Origin: Mycolicibacterium brumae
GTDB lineage: Bacteria; Actinomycetota; Actinomycetes; Mycobacteriales; Mycobacteriaceae
Assembly (NCBI RefSeq): GCF_025215495.1
Contig: NZ_CP104302.1
Span: 3,906,001-3,970,000, forward strand
Length of the DNA stretch: 64,000 nucleotides
Reading direction: 5' to 3'
The translations under genes and the position numbers were made by a program. The notes beneath the pieces were generated by a model. It had not been told where the DNA came from and did not search any database. It saw nothing but the letters and a program-made list of their open reading frames with translations. This document shows positions 54,350-64,000 of this stretch, in pieces. Numbering within the stretch: the stretch's first letter is position 1; every line of letters begins with the position of its first letter.

Positions 54350-55683
54350 AGCCAGTCGAGCACGGCCGCCGCGGTCCAGGATTGCTGCATACTGCCCAGC
54401 GGCTCCCCGGTGAACGGCTCGTAGTACTCGGCGAACGACCCGTCGCAGACCTGACGTAATCCCTCCTGGCGCAACGCGTTCGCCCGGTCCGCCCAGCCGC
54501 GGCGGGCGAACGCCCAGGAGAACAGCCAGTTCATCACCGGCCAGATCGGCCCACGCCAGTATTCTCTCGGCCGGAAGTCCCGGGACACCGGCGAGGTGGA
54601 CGGGATCAGCTGGTAGCGCAGGTCCGGATGACCGGCGAACCGCGGGCCTTCCAGGCGTCGGAGCAGGGCCCGCTCCTGATCGTGGCGCAGCCCTCCGCAC
54701 AGCAGCGGCGCGAACGAGGCGATGGTCTCGGTGTCCACCCACTGCTGGGCGCGCAGATCGAAATCCCGTGCCATGCCGGTGCGTTCGTCGGCGGTTCGCG
54801 CCACACCGGCGCGGAAACGCTCTGCCCAACCGTTGAGATCCCGAATGTCGGCGTGCGGCCGGTTGTGGTCCTCGCCGATCTCGGCCAGCACCGCGCAGGC
54901 CAGCGCGAAGATCGCCGACACGAACACGTCGCGCACCGCGAAGCTCATCGCGGACGGCAGCCGAAGGTCGTCGTAGCCGACGGATTTCATCTCCTCCAGC
55001 AGCCAGAGGTAGCGGTCGTACTCACCGTCGGACGGACGCTGGCTCGGGTCGGTGATGATCTGCGAATCCGCGCGCTGATACGCCGGCAGCCGCCCGGGAA
55101 TCACGTTGGCGTACGCGCCATCCCAGCGCGGCGAGTTGTCCATCCCGGACTCCCAGCCGTGATACATCGTGATCAGCCCGACCCCGTCCGGATCGCGGGC
55201 TTCGGCGAGCCAGCGGTGCCAGCGGATCAGGTCGTTCCAGCGGCGGTCCAAGAACGCGTCGGCCACCGCCCTGGTGGAGCGGCCCCGAGACCGGGCGTGC
55301 TCCAGAATCCGTTGCACCGCAATGGCATGCACCGGGGGCTGGGTGATGCCCGAGGTCTGTCGCCCGATCGGCGCGTCGGCGGCGAGCTGCCCGCAGGCCC
55401 ACCGCGCGGGACCCGGGAAGTAGCCGTCGACGCCGCTGGCGAACACGATGTGCGGGACCATGCCGTTGCCCCACTGCGCGGAGAACAAGGTGTCCAGTTC
55501 GACCACCGCGCGTTCCACCGACAGCGGGGCCAGCCCGACCGCCACGAACGCGGCGTCCCAACTCCACATGTGCGGGTACAGCTGTGGCGCGGCGGTGGTC
55601 ATCTCCCCCAGGTCATTGCCCCGCAGCAGGTAGGCGGCGCGAGCCGCCAACTGCGTCGGAGAGAAGATCGGAGTCCGGGCCAC
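54343..55683 (-). CDS. ggh: Glucosylglycerate hydrolase (GH63)
   Basis: 446 aa from GTG 55683 (VARTPIFSPTQL); this start gives the length known for the M. hassiacum enzyme. Asp182 (WESGMDNSPRWDG) and Glu419 (AEYYEPFTGEP) fall at the residue numbers I recall for its catalytic pair. (alpha/alpha)6 barrel motifs: YPHMWSWDAAFVAVG, YWRGPIWPVMNWL. It hydrolyses glucosylglycerate, a solute stored under nitrogen limitation, and is found mainly in fast-growing mycobacteria. The 59-bp gap to the SDR gene holds divergent starts. Confidence 0.88.
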   Translation of the reverse strand: MARTPIFSPTQLAARAAYLLRGNDLGEMTTAAPQLYPHMWSWDAAFVAVGLAPLSVERAVVELDTLFSAQWGNGMVPHIVFASGVDGYFPGPARWACGQLAADAPIGRQTSGITQPPVHAIAVQRILEHARSRGRSTRAVADAFLDRRWNDLIRWHRWLAEARDPDGVGLITMYHGWESGMDNSPRWDGAYANVIPGRLPAYQRADSQIITDPSQRPSDGEYDRYLWLLEEMKSVGYDDLRLPSAMSFAVRDVFVSAIFALACAVLAEIGEDHNRPHADIRDLNGWAERFRAGVARTADERTGMARDFDLRAQQWVDTETIASFAPLLCGGLRHDQERALLRRLEGPRFAGHPDLRYQLIPSTSPVSRDFRPREYWRGPIWPVMNWLFSWAFARRGWADRANALRQEGLRQVCDGSFAEYYEPFTGEPLGSMQQSWTAAAVLDWLG

Positions 55684-55742
55684 TCGATCATTCTGCGCGG
55701 CCACCAGCGGTTGCGCGACCGCAGCTGGCCTACTGTGACCAG

Positions 55743-56411
55743 ATGCCCTCCGCACTGATCACCGGCGCATCCCGCGGGCTCGGCGCCGCCATCGCCGACG
55801 CGCTGGCCCCGACCCACACCCTGTTGCTGGCGGGCCGGCCCTCCGATGACCTGGACGCGGTGGCCCAGCGGCTCGGCGCCACCACCTGGCCGATGGACCT
55901 CACCGACGCCGAAAGCGTCGAGGCGACCGTCGAGGTGCTCGACGAACTCGACGTGCTGGTGCACTGCGCCGGGGTGGCCTACCCGGGCCGGGTCGGCGAG
56001 TCCTGCCTCGAGGAGTGGCGGGCGACCTTCGAGGTGAACATCCTGGGCCCGGTGGCGCTGACCCTGGCGCTGCTGCCGGCGCTGCGGGCTGCCCGCGGCC
56101 GGGTGGTGTTCATCAACTCCGGGGCGGGCCGCAGCCCGTCGCCCGGACTTGCGTCCTATGCGGCCAGCAAGTTCGCGTTGCGCGGGTTCGCCGAATCCCT
56201 GCGCGCCGACGAGCCGAGCCTGCGGGTGACGACCGTCTATCCGGGCCGCATCGACACCGATATGCAGCGCGATCTGGTCGCCTACGAGGGCGGCGACTAT
56301 CGCCCGGAGCGGTTCCTGAAGCCCGAGACGGTGGCCGCCGCCGTCGCCGGCGTGGTGAACACCCCCGCCGACGCAAGCGTGCACGAGCTCGTCATCAGAC
56401 CACCAGGTTGA
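55743..56411 (+). CDS. Short-chain dehydrogenase/reductase
   Basis: 222 aa from ATG 55743; the longer open frame upstream overlaps the hydrolase gene. Rossmann [15 protein letters not shown], catalytic Ser (INSGAG) and YAASK. Arg at the end of strand 2 (LAGRPSDD) suggests NADP. Short for an SDR. Its last 17 bp overlap the end of leuS convergently. Substrate unknown. Confidence 0.88.
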   Translation: MPSALITGASRGLGAAIADALAPTHTLLLAGRPSDDLDAVAQRLGATTWPMDLTDAESVEATVEVLDELDVLVHCAGVAYPGRVGESCLEEWRATFEVNILGPVALTLALLPALRAARGRVVFINSGAGRSPSPGLASYAASKFALRGFAESLRADEPSLRVTTVYPGRIDTDMQRDLVAYEGGDYRPERFLKPETVAAAVAGVVNTPADASVHELVIRPPG

Positions 56412-59256
56412 CCAGCTTGCCGGGCACCACGATGACCTTCCTGGGGGCGGCGCCGGCGAGGAAATCGCGCACCTTCTCATCGGCCAGCGCCGCGGCTTCC
56501 AGGGTGGCGCGGTCCGCGTCGGCGGCCACCGTGATCCGGCCGCGCACCTTGCCGTTGACCTGCACCGGGTATTCGACGGTGTCCTCGGCCAAGTAGGACT
56601 CGTCGAGCACCGGCCACGGGCCGTGCGCCAGCGAGTCGTCGTGGCCGAGCCGGCGCCACAGTTCTTCGGCCAGGTGCGGCGCGAGCGGCGCGGCCATCAG
56701 CACCAGCGGCTCCACGGCCGCGGCCGGCGCCCCGTCGGGGTAGGCCTTGGTGAGGTGGTTGGTGTATTCGATGAGCTTCGCGGCGGCGGTGTTGTTGCGC
56801 AGCCCGACGTAGTCGTCGGACACCCCGGCAATGGTCCGGTGCAACGCCTTCAGCGTGTCCTCGCTGAGTTCGCCGTCGCCGCAACGCAGTTCGCCGCTCT
56901 CCTCCTCGACCACCAGACGCCACAGTCGCTGCAGGAACCGCTGCGCGCCGACGACGTCCTTGGTGGCCCACGGCCGGGACGCCTCCAGTGGGCCCATCGA
57001 CATCTCGTAGACCCGCAGGGTGTCCGCGCCGAAGCCGTCGCAGATCTCGTCCGGGGAGATGGAGTTCTTCAGGCTCTTGCCGATCTTGCCGAACTCCTGA
57101 TTCACCTCCTGCTCCCCGTCCGGGCCGGTCAGGAAGAACCGGCCGTCACGCTCGATCACGTCGGCGGCGGGGACGTAGGCGCCGCGGGCGTCGGTGTAGG
57201 CGTACGCCTGGATGTAGCCCTGGTTGACCAGCCGGCGATACGGCTCGCGGGAGCTGACGTATCCGAGGTCGTAGAGCACCTTGTGCCAGAACCGCGAGTA
57301 CAGCAGGTGCAGCACCGCGTGCTCCACGCCGCCGACGTAGAGGTCCACCCCGCCGGGATCGTTCGGCCCGTGCTCGGCCGGCCGCGGCCCCATCCAGTAG
57401 GTCTCGTTCTCCAAGGCGCAGAACGCATCCGGGTTGTCCGGGTCGGCGTAGCGCAGTTCGTACCAGGAGCTGCCGGCCCACTGCGGCATCACGTTGGTGT
57501 CGCGGGTGTAGATCTGCGGACCGTCGCCGAGGTCGAGCTCAACCTGAACCCAGTCGGTCGCCTTGCCCAGTGGCGGCGACGGTTCGCTGTCGGCGTCGTC
57601 GGCGTCGAAGGTGGCCGGCGAGTAGTCGGCGACGTCGGGCAGTTCGACCGGCAGCAGGTGTTCGGGCAGCGCGTGCGCGCGGCCGTCGGCGTCGTAGACG
57701 ATCGGGAACGGCTCGCCCCAGTAGCGCTGACGCGCGAACAACCAGTCCCGCAGCTTGTACTCGATGCGGGCGGCGCCGCGGCCGTCGTCGATCAGCCGCT
57801 GCGTCATCGCCGCCTTCGCCTCGGCCACCGGCATGCCGTCCAGGAAGCCGGAGTTCACCAGCACCCCGTCGCCGGTGTGCGCGGCCTGTGAAATATCCCC
57901 GCCGGCAACGACTTCCACGATCGGGAGGCCGAATTCGCCGGCGAAGTCCCAGTCCCGCTGGTCCCCACCGGGGACCGCCATGATGGCCCCGGTGCCGTAA
58001 CCGGCCAGCACGTAGTCGGCGATGAAGATCGGAACCGGTTGCCCGGTGGCGGGATTCGTCGCGTACGCGCCGAGGAACACACCGGTCTTGGTCTTATTCT
58101 CCTGGCGCTCCAAGTCCGACTTCGCGGCCACCGCGGACCGGTAGGCCGCGACCGCCTCGCGCGGGGTGGCCGCGTCATAGGTCCAGCGCGGGTCCACATC
58201 GTCGGGCCAGGCGTCGGCGACCAGCCGGTCGACGAGCTCGTGCTCGGGCGCCAGCACCAGGTAGCTGGCGCCGAACAGGGTGTCCGGGCGGGTGGTGAAC
58301 ACCTCGATGTCCGCATCGGCGGCGGCGAAGAACACCGTGGCGCCGGTGGATCGCCCGATCCAGTTGCGCTGCATGGCCTTGACCTTGTCCGGCCAGTCCA
58401 GGTCGTCGAGGTCGTCGAGCAGCCGGTCCGAGTAGGCGGTGATCCGCATCATCCACTGCCGCAACCGTTTCCGGAACACCGGGAAGTTTCCGCGCTCACT
58501 GCGGCCGTCGGAGGTGACCTCCTCGTTGGCCAGCACGGTGCCCAGCCCGGGGCACCAGTTGACCATCGAATCGCTGCGGTAGACCAGCCGGTGGCCGTCG
58601 ATCACGTCGGCGCGCTCCCCCGCGCTCAGTTCCGACCAGCTCCGGCCATCGGCCGGGGTGCGGCGGCCGTCGGCGTATTCGGCGATCAGCTCGGAGATCG
58701 GGCGGGCCCGCTGGGCCTCGGCGTCGAACCAGGCGTTGTAGATCTGCAGGAAGATCCACTGCGTCCACTTGTAGTAGCCGACATCGGTGGTGGAGAAGCT
58801 GCGCCTGCTGTCATGGCCGAGGCCGAGGCGGGACAGTTGGCGGCGGAAGTTGACGATATTGGCCTCGGTGCGGATCCGCGGGTGCGTGCCGGTCTGGATC
58901 GCGTACTGCTCGGCGGGCAGGCCGAACGCGTCGAAGCCCAGCGCGTGCAGCACATTGCGCCCGGTCATCCGGTAGTAGCGGGCGTAGACATCGGTGGCGA
59001 TGTAACCCAGCGGGTGCCCGACGTGCAGCCCGTCGCCGGACGGGTAGGGGAACATGTCCTGGACGAACATCTTGTCGGCGGGAACCGGGGATCCGTCCGC
59101 GGGCGCCAGGTCGCCGACCGGGTTGTCGACGTTGAAGGTGCCGCGCCGCGCCCACTCGGCCTGCCAGGCCGCCTCGATGGCGCCGGCGAGCTCGGCGGTG
59201 TACCGGTACGGCGGCGAGTCGGAGTCCGACGCGTGCTGGGGTGCGGATTCAGTCAC
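56395..59256 (-). CDS. leuS: Leucyl-tRNA synthetase
   Basis: 953 aa from GTG 59256 ([10 protein letters not shown]); the frame is open further but homology starts here. HIGH motif as HVGH at 78-81 ([14 protein letters not shown]), CP1 editing domain with [13 protein letters not shown] near 319, KMSKS motif as KIGKS near 720 ([11 protein letters not shown]). C-terminal anticodon-binding region. Essential; Rv0041 orthologue. Confidence 0.97.
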   Translation of the reverse strand: MTESAPQHASDSDSPPYRYTAELAGAIEAAWQAEWARRGTFNVDNPVGDLAPADGSPVPADKMFVQDMFPYPSGDGLHVGHPLGYIATDVYARYYRMTGRNVLHALGFDAFGLPAEQYAIQTGTHPRIRTEANIVNFRRQLSRLGLGHDSRRSFSTTDVGYYKWTQWIFLQIYNAWFDAEAQRARPISELIAEYADGRRTPADGRSWSELSAGERADVIDGHRLVYRSDSMVNWCPGLGTVLANEEVTSDGRSERGNFPVFRKRLRQWMMRITAYSDRLLDDLDDLDWPDKVKAMQRNWIGRSTGATVFFAAADADIEVFTTRPDTLFGASYLVLAPEHELVDRLVADAWPDDVDPRWTYDAATPREAVAAYRSAVAAKSDLERQENKTKTGVFLGAYATNPATGQPVPIFIADYVLAGYGTGAIMAVPGGDQRDWDFAGEFGLPIVEVVAGGDISQAAHTGDGVLVNSGFLDGMPVAEAKAAMTQRLIDDGRGAARIEYKLRDWLFARQRYWGEPFPIVYDADGRAHALPEHLLPVELPDVADYSPATFDADDADSEPSPPLGKATDWVQVELDLGDGPQIYTRDTNVMPQWAGSSWYELRYADPDNPDAFCALENETYWMGPRPAEHGPNDPGGVDLYVGGVEHAVLHLLYSRFWHKVLYDLGYVSSREPYRRLVNQGYIQAYAYTDARGAYVPAADVIERDGRFFLTGPDGEQEVNQEFGKIGKSLKNSISPDEICDGFGADTLRVYEMSMGPLEASRPWATKDVVGAQRFLQRLWRLVVEEESGELRCGDGELSEDTLKALHRTIAGVSDDYVGLRNNTAAAKLIEYTNHLTKAYPDGAPAAAVEPLVLMAAPLAPHLAEELWRRLGHDDSLAHGPWPVLDESYLAEDTVEYPVQVNGKVRGRITVAADADRATLEAAALADEKVRDFLAGAAPRKVIVVPGKLVNLVV

Positions 59257-59496
59257 CCGAACAGGGTATAAGGGCTGCTTTCGCGGTCCGCACCTCGCGG
59301 CCGGTTGGCGGCCGGGCGGGCCCGGTGTCAACGGGAGGTCTCGGTTCCGTCGCGCCCTGGTCAGCGCTTGGTCCCAGCTCGGTCCCAACCCCGCCGAGAA
59401 TTCGGGGACCCGACCGTCGGCGGGATACATTCAGCTGCGAGCAGGGCGAGGAATTCGATATCGAGGACCCTGCGGAACTTCTGGAAGGACACCCTG

Positions 59497-60465
59497 GTGC
59501 GCAACGACAACGTCGTTCGGTGGCGTCTGATCCTGGGCGGCGCCGCCACAAGTTTCGCGATGGCCGCGGCGAGCGTCGTCGGCCTCCCGGCGGCCTCGGC
59601 CGACCCGATCCCGGTGCTGCCGGGACCAACGCCCGCTCCGACCGCGCCCGCCGTCACCCCGGCGGCCGACCCGCTGACCGCGCCGCACGGCGCCGGGATC
59701 ACGCCGGTCACCCCGACGCAGGTCGCGCTGGCCCCGGCCACCTCCGGCACGCTGTTCGAGTACTTCGACGGCCACGGCGTGAAGATGGAGCCGCAGCAGG
59801 CCGCCACCTTCCGCGCGCTGAGCATCGCGCTGCCGGTGCCGACCGGCTGGACGCAGGTTCCGGATCCGAACGTGCCCGACGCGTTCGCGGTCATCGCCGA
59901 TCGCAACGGCGGCGACGGGCTGTACACCTCGAACGCACAGCTGACCGTCTACAAGCTGGTCGGCGAGTTCGACCCGAACGACGCGATCACGCACGGTTTC
60001 ATCGACGCGCAGGCGCTGCCGAAGTGGCAGACCACCGACGCCTCGTTGCAGCCCTACGGCGGGTTCCCGTCGTCGCGCATCGAGGGGACGTTCCGGGAGA
60101 ACGACAGCACCGTGAACACCTTCCGCCGGCACGTCATCGCCAGCACCGGGACCGACCGCTACCTGGTGTCGCTGTCGGTGAACACCTCGGTGAACCAGGT
60201 GGTGGCCAGCGCCGACGCGACCGACGCCATCGCCAACGGCTTCCGGGTCACCGATCCGGCGGCCGCCCCCGCCGCCCCGGCGCCCGGGCAGCCGACCGCG
60301 CCCGGACCCAACGCCCCCGCGCAGCTGACCCAGCCGGCTGTGCCCGGCCAGGCCCCGGCCGCCGTCGCGCCGTCGCCGGTGTCCACCATTCCGGGCCGGG
60401 CGACCACCACGCTGCCGGGCGCGTCCAGCACCCCGCTGGCCGTCCCGGTGTCCGCCCCCCGCTGA
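59497..60465 (+). CDS. Proline-rich secreted protein (MTC28 / Rv0040c-like)
   Basis: 322 aa from GTG 59497 after GGAAGGAC. Signal peptide ending PAASA-DP near residue 34, a Pro/Ala/Thr-rich stretch, an LpqN-like globular domain at about 85-250 (TLFEYFDGHGVKME, PTGWTQVPDPNVPDAF), and a Pro/Ala-rich tail. MTC28 is an immunogenic exported protein of M. tuberculosis; function unknown. Longer frames upstream are artefacts of GC bias. Confidence 0.88.
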   Translation: MRNDNVVRWRLILGGAATSFAMAAASVVGLPAASADPIPVLPGPTPAPTAPAVTPAADPLTAPHGAGITPVTPTQVALAPATSGTLFEYFDGHGVKMEPQQAATFRALSIALPVPTGWTQVPDPNVPDAFAVIADRNGGDGLYTSNAQLTVYKLVGEFDPNDAITHGFIDAQALPKWQTTDASLQPYGGFPSSRIEGTFRENDSTVNTFRRHVIASTGTDRYLVSLSVNTSVNQVVASADATDAIANGFRVTDPAAAPAAPAPGQPTAPGPNAPAQLTQPAVPGQAPAAVAPSPVSTIPGRATTTLPGASSTPLAVPVSAPR

Positions 60466-60508
60466 TCGGATTGGCTTCGCCCGCCCGATAGCTCGTAGGG
60501 TGGCTGGC

Positions 60509-60859
60509 ATGCAGATCGCGGGTGTGCTGTGCCTGGTGGCCGGAGTGCTGGCCGCGGTGGCCGCGCTGCGCAATCAGCGGGTGGTGTCCGGCCACGAAGC
60601 CCCGATCCGGCAGGCGCTGGCCCCGACCCAGTACGCCGGCGCCGGGCTGCTGGTGGTCGGCGGGATCGCCGCGCTGATCCGGCCGGAGTCGACGCTGCTG
60701 GTGCTGATCGGGTGTGTGGTCGGCGCGCTGGCGACGATCGCCGCCGGCTCGTGGCGGGCCGCCCGGATCGCGGTCACCGAACCCCAGTCGGCCGGCGGTG
60801 GAGGCTGCGGCGGCAGCGGTGGTGGCTGCGGCGGTTGCGGCCAGATCTGCGGAAACTAG
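60509..60859 (+). CDS. Small membrane protein with Gly/Cys-rich tail (Rv0039c-like)
   Basis: 116 aa from ATG 60509 (GTAGGGTGG upstream); a GTG nine bases earlier is possible. Membrane helices at about 1-19 (IAGVLCLVAGVLAAVAAL), 42-58 and 62-80. The last 22 residues hold GGGGCGGSGGGCGGCGQICG, a cysteine-dense tail that could bind metal. Position and size match Rv0039c. Function unknown. Confidence 0.75.
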   Translation: MQIAGVLCLVAGVLAAVAALRNQRVVSGHEAPIRQALAPTQYAGAGLLVVGGIAALIRPESTLLVLIGCVVGALATIAAGSWRAARIAVTEPQSAGGGGCGGSGGGCGGCGQICGN

Positions 60860-61461
60860 TTCCGGCTGAGGTCGATCGGATGGGTGGCCAACATGGCCAG
60901 CGGCAGCGGCTGACGGCGTAGCACCCGGGCCCACAGGTCCACCCGCGGTTCCACCAGCACATCCGAGGGCAGCGCGGACAGCACGATCCAATCGTCGCGC
61001 TCGATCTCGCCCTCCAGCTGACCGGTGGTCCAGCCGGAGTAGCCGGCGAAGATGCGGGCCGCCTCGATATGCGGCGCGACGGTCTCCGGATCGGCCTCCA
61101 GGTCCACCATCGCGATGCGGCCCTGCACGTGCCGCAGCCCGGGCACCCCGTCGACGTCCTCGCCGGAGCGCACGATCGCCAGGCAGAGCGCCGAATCACG
61201 CTTCACCGGCCCACCGACGAACATCGTCTTCGGTTTGGAGACCACACCGGCCCAGGCGGGCAGCACGTTGTACACAGCCGTCTCACTGGAGCGGTTGAGC
61301 ACCACCCCGAGGGTGCCGCCGTCGTTGTGTTCGACGACGAAGATGACGCTGCGCCGAAACGTCGGCTCCATCAGGTCGGTGTTGGCCAGCAGCAGAGTCC
61401 CGGCGCGGACCCGCTGCGCCGCGGGGGCGACGTAGTCCTCGGGATCCTCCGGTTGTGGCAT
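60856..61461 (-). CDS. YqgE/AlgH family protein (Rv0038-like)
   Basis: 201 aa from ATG 61461. Characteristic blocks: [67 protein letters not shown]. The family is widespread, fold known, function unclear. It overlaps the convergent membrane-protein gene by 4 bp. A frame extended to 62211 is not coding. Confidence 0.93.
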   Translation of the reverse strand: MPQPEDPEDYVAPAAQRVRAGTLLLANTDLMEPTFRRSVIFVVEHNDGGTLGVVLNRSSETAVYNVLPAWAGVVSKPKTMFVGGPVKRDSALCLAIVRSGEDVDGVPGLRHVQGRIAMVDLEADPETVAPHIEAARIFAGYSGWTTGQLEGEIERDDWIVLSALPSDVLVEPRVDLWARVLRRQPLPLAMLATHPIDLSRN

Positions 61462-61558
61462 CCCTCCATCATGGCATCGCCACCGCGGAGCGGGAACCCT
61501 TTGTAGGCTGAACGACGCGGCGCGCATCTCGGCGGCTGTTCTTTCGGGGAGTGGTCCA

Positions 61559-62881
61559 TTGGTTGACGCGCGCGCCTCCGCGGCAGCATGGCGGTCGGTG
61601 CGCGAGCTGCCCGATTTCCGTCGGCTGCTGGAGTTGCGGGTGGCCAGCCAGTTCGGCGAGGGCCTGTTCCAGGCGGGGCTGGCCGGCGCGTTGCTGTTCA
61701 ATCCGGAGCGGGCCGCCACGCCGTGGGCGATCGCCGGCGCGTTCGCGGTGTTGTTCCTGCCGTACTCGCTGCTCGGCCCGTTCGCCGGCGCGCTGCTCGA
61801 CCACTGGGATCGCCGGCTGGTGCTGGTGGGGGCCAATATCGGGCGGCTGGTGATGCTGCTCGGCGTCGCCGCGCTGCTCGCCGCCCGCGCCGGCGACCTG
61901 GCGATCCTGTGCGGCGCCCTGGTCATCAACGGGCTGACCCGATTCGTGGCCTCCGGGTTGTCGGCGTCGATTCCGCACGTGGTCCCGCGCGACCGGGTGG
62001 TGTCCTGCAACTCGCTGGCGGCCGCCGCCGGCGCGGTGGCGACCTTCCTGGGCGCCAACTTCATGCTGTTGCCGCGCTGGCTGTTCGGCGCCGGCGACAC
62101 CGGGGCGTCGGTGGTGATCCTGATGACCCTGGTCCCGATCGGGGTGGCGCTGTTGCTCGCGCTGCGGTTCACCCCGCACGGCCTCGGGCCCGACGAGACC
62201 TCCCGGACCATTCACGGGTCGGTGCTCTACACCGTCGCCACCGGCCTGGCGCACGGCGCGCGCACCGCGCTCTCGGTGCCGTCGGTGACGGCCACGCTGG
62301 CCGGGCTGCTCGCGCACCGGATGGTGTTCGGCATCAACACCCTGCTGGTGCTGGTCATCGTCCGGCACTCCGACGTCGGATCGGTCGCGGTGGCCGGGTT
62401 GGGCACCGCAGTGTTGTTCGTGGCCGTCACCGGCACCGGATCGTTCCTGGCGACGGTGCTGACCCCCGCGCTGATCCGGCGCTGGGGCCGGTACGCGGCG
62501 CCCAACCGGGCGCTGCTGGCCGGCGCCGTCATCCAGCTCTGCGCGCTGGGTTTGGACCTGCCGGTGATGATGGCGTGCGGCTTCTTTCTCGGCGCCGCCG
62601 GGCAGGTGGTCAAGCTCAGCGCCGACGTGGCCATGCAACTCGACGTCGACGACGCCCTCCGCGGGCACGTGTTCGCCATCCAGGACTCGGTGTTCTGGGT
62701 GGCGTTCGTCGCCGCGGTGACCGCCGCCGCGGCGGTCGTCCCACCCGACGGCCACTCCCCCGCCCTGGTGGCCACCGGATCGGTGATCTACCTGGCCGGG
62801 CTGGCCGCGCACGCGGTGCTCGCCCGCTGGCCCGCGCTGGCCACCGAGCCGGCGCGCGATGACGAACCACCGCGGGGATAG
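61559..62881 (+). CDS. Major facilitator superfamily transporter (Rv0037c-like)
   Basis: 440 aa from TTG 61559, the only start that keeps the conserved N-terminus ([19 protein letters not shown]). Around 12 membrane helices; the MFS motif A-like [20 protein letters not shown] lies between helices 2 and 3. Substrate unknown. Followed closely by the TIGR03084-type gene. Confidence 0.88.
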   Translation: MVDARASAAAWRSVRELPDFRRLLELRVASQFGEGLFQAGLAGALLFNPERAATPWAIAGAFAVLFLPYSLLGPFAGALLDHWDRRLVLVGANIGRLVMLLGVAALLAARAGDLAILCGALVINGLTRFVASGLSASIPHVVPRDRVVSCNSLAAAAGAVATFLGANFMLLPRWLFGAGDTGASVVILMTLVPIGVALLLALRFTPHGLGPDETSRTIHGSVLYTVATGLAHGARTALSVPSVTATLAGLLAHRMVFGINTLLVLVIVRHSDVGSVAVAGLGTAVLFVAVTGTGSFLATVLTPALIRRWGRYAAPNRALLAGAVIQLCALGLDLPVMMACGFFLGAAGQVVKLSADVAMQLDVDDALRGHVFAIQDSVFWVAFVAAVTAAAAVVPPDGHSPALVATGSVIYLAGLAAHAVLARWPALATEPARDDEPPRG

Positions 62882-62890
62882 GGTGCACTG

Positions 62891-63664
62891 ATGGCCGAGC
62901 TGAGCACTATCGTCGCCGATCTGCGCTCCGAGAGCGACGACCTGGACGCGCTGGTGGCCGAGCTGCCCGCGCAGCGCTGGGCCGAAGCCACGCCCGCGCC
63001 GGGCTGGACCATCGCCCATCAAATCGCGCACCTGTACTGGACCGACCGGGTGTCCCTGATCGCGATCACCGACCCGGACGGATTTCAGCAGCTGCTCACC
63101 GAGGCGTGGCAGAACCCGACCGGTTTCGTCGACGACGGCGCGGACGAACTCGCGGCGCTGCCGCCGGAGGAGCTGCTCGACGCCTGGCGGCAGACCCGCG
63201 GCGCGCTGCACGACGCGCTGCTGACGGTGCCCGACGGGCAGAAGCTGCCGTGGTTCGGGCCGCCGATGAGCGCGGCGTCGATGGCCACCGCGCGGACCAT
63301 GGAGACCTGGGCGCACGGCCTGGACGTCGCCGACGCCCTCGGGGTGTCCCGCACGCCGACGGCCCGGCTGCGGTCGGTCGCGCACCTGGGGGTCCGCGCC
63401 CGCGACTACGCCTACCTGGTCAACCAGCTGACCCCGCCCGCCGAGCCGTTCTACGTCGAGCTGACCGGGCCGGGCGGCGAGGTGTGGACCTGGGGCGATC
63501 CGGACGCGGCGCAGCGGGTGACCGGGTCGGCGTTGGACTTCTGCATGCTGGTCACCCGTCGCCGCAATCCGGCCGAGCTCGACGTCGTCGCCGTCGGCGA
63601 CGACGCGCAGCAGTGGCTGACTATCGCCCAGGCGTTCGCGGGCCCTCCGGGCCAGGGTCGCTGA
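62891..63664 (+). CDS. TIGR03084-type DinB-like metal-binding protein (Rv0036c-like)
   Basis: 257 aa. N-terminal DinB/mycothiol-S-transferase-like four-helix bundle: [15 protein letters not shown] with the first metal His, and [16 protein letters not shown] with the later ones; a C-terminal domain follows from about residue 175. Members may act with mycothiol, but this one is uncharacterised. 9 bp after the transporter gene, so same operon. Confidence 0.85.
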   Translation: MAELSTIVADLRSESDDLDALVAELPAQRWAEATPAPGWTIAHQIAHLYWTDRVSLIAITDPDGFQQLLTEAWQNPTGFVDDGADELAALPPEELLDAWRQTRGALHDALLTVPDGQKLPWFGPPMSAASMATARTMETWAHGLDVADALGVSRTPTARLRSVAHLGVRARDYAYLVNQLTPPAEPFYVELTGPGGEVWTWGDPDAAQRVTGSALDFCMLVTRRRNPAELDVVAVGDDAQQWLTIAQAFAGPPGQGR

Positions 63665-64000
63665 GCGGGCTCGCCCCGTCGGCGCGTCCGTCGCCGTCGG
63701 CGTCCACCAGGCGCACGTCCCAGCGGCCGTCGCCATCGACGTCGACGTAGCCGCCGTCGTAACCGCCGGCCGGGGCGCGGGACAGCACCCGGTCGGCCAG
63801 ACCGTCACCGTTGTCGTCGAAGAACTCGTCGTCGGCCAGCCCGTCGCCGTCGAAGTCCGCCGGTGATCCGGTGTGCTCGGCCCCGTCGAGCGCCAGCCAG
63901 CGCAGCGGTGACCCCCGGCCGACCGGGTCGGCGGCCAGCGCCCACACGCCGGTCCCGTCGTCGGTGAACCAGCGCTGATCCGGCGAGCCGGCGTCGAGCA
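63621..64000 (-). CDS. Protein with calcium-binding DxDGDGxxD repeats, cut by window end
   Basis: The minus frame is open to the window end ([20 protein letters not shown]) and stops at 63621. Four repeats of the DGDGLAD type ([39 protein letters not shown]) are EF-hand/dockerin-like calcium loops, the kind found in exported FG-GAP-like proteins of mycobacteria. The N-terminus is missing, so a signal peptide cannot be checked. It overlaps the convergent upstream gene by 44 bp. Confidence 0.7.
   Translation of the reverse strand, partial: LDAGSPDQRWFTDDGTGVWALAADPVGRGSPLRWLALDGAEHTGSPADFDGDGLADDEFFDDNGDGLADRVLSRAPAGGYDGGYVDVDGDGRWDVRLVDADGDGRADGASPLSDPGPEGPRTPGR

Noticed and set aside
56623..59271. 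Two 410-422-aa open frames antisense to leuS
   Set aside because: Shadows; leuS catalytic motifs define the coding strand.
1..64000. CRISPR array or tRNA genes
   Set aside because: No spaced repeat array was seen; the only tandem repeat found (54314) has no spacers. No cloverleaf was recognised by eye, though a short tRNA could be missed without a scan.

Overview
The window is GC-rich actinobacterial DNA. The right third (about 41.4-64 kb) is conserved mycobacterial core: dnaB with a P-loop intein, rplI-rpsR-ssb-rpsF, ponA, a PadR-ino1 pair, leuS, an MTC28-like secreted protein and yqgE. They lie in the same relative order and orientation as the Rv0036c-Rv0058 block of M. tuberculosis, here reversed. 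A glucosylglycerate hydrolase gene suggests a rapid grower (Mycolicibacterium-like). Everything left of dnaB (1 to about 41.2 kb) is accessory DNA: defence-type genes and mobile elements.

Layout, left to right: an IS3-family transposase remnant; an endonuclease/exonuclease/phosphatase-fold protein overlapping a winged-helix/zinc-ribbon protein; a divergent SMC/Rad50-like ATPase with a zinc-hook motif overlapping a small helical gene; an OB-fold protein; a DUF6308-like protein; a small secreted protein; then the hsdR and hsdS genes of a type I restriction-modification system.

The hsdM gene of that system is spread over about 25 kb. Its four pieces (13007-13906, 29442-29482, 32156-32883, 38065-38149) are separated by three independent insertions whose ends can be read to the base: a 15.5-kb element moved by several tyrosine recombinases (13907-29441), an IS21-family element with a 6-bp target duplication (29483-32155), and an IS3-family element with a 3-bp duplication (32884-38064). 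The IS3 element is itself split by a Tn554-like tnpA-tnpB-tnpC element (33897-37778). Removing all of them restores one hsdM reading frame except for a +1/-2 frameshift at a run of nine G.

The 15.5-kb element is the main discovery candidate. It carries a three-gene cassette: a 1329-aa Eco57I-type adenine methylase, a 1149-aa fusion of a phospholipase-D-like nuclease and a SNF2-type helicase, and a protein with an Mrr-like nuclease motif. Four overlapping genes follow: three large recombinase-type proteins and a coiled-coil accessory protein. The element has short inverted ends (TTCCGTA) and sits exactly in the codons for the catalytic NPPY motif of HsdM, flanked by GGGCGG on both sides. One probable restriction system has therefore destroyed another.

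Between hsdM and dnaB lie a CoiA-like nuclease gene and an intact IS1634-type element. Upstream of dnaB is a cluster of DnaA-box-like 9-mers. The core genes from dnaB rightwards look intact and ordinary; the last gene, a calcium-binding-repeat protein, runs off the window.
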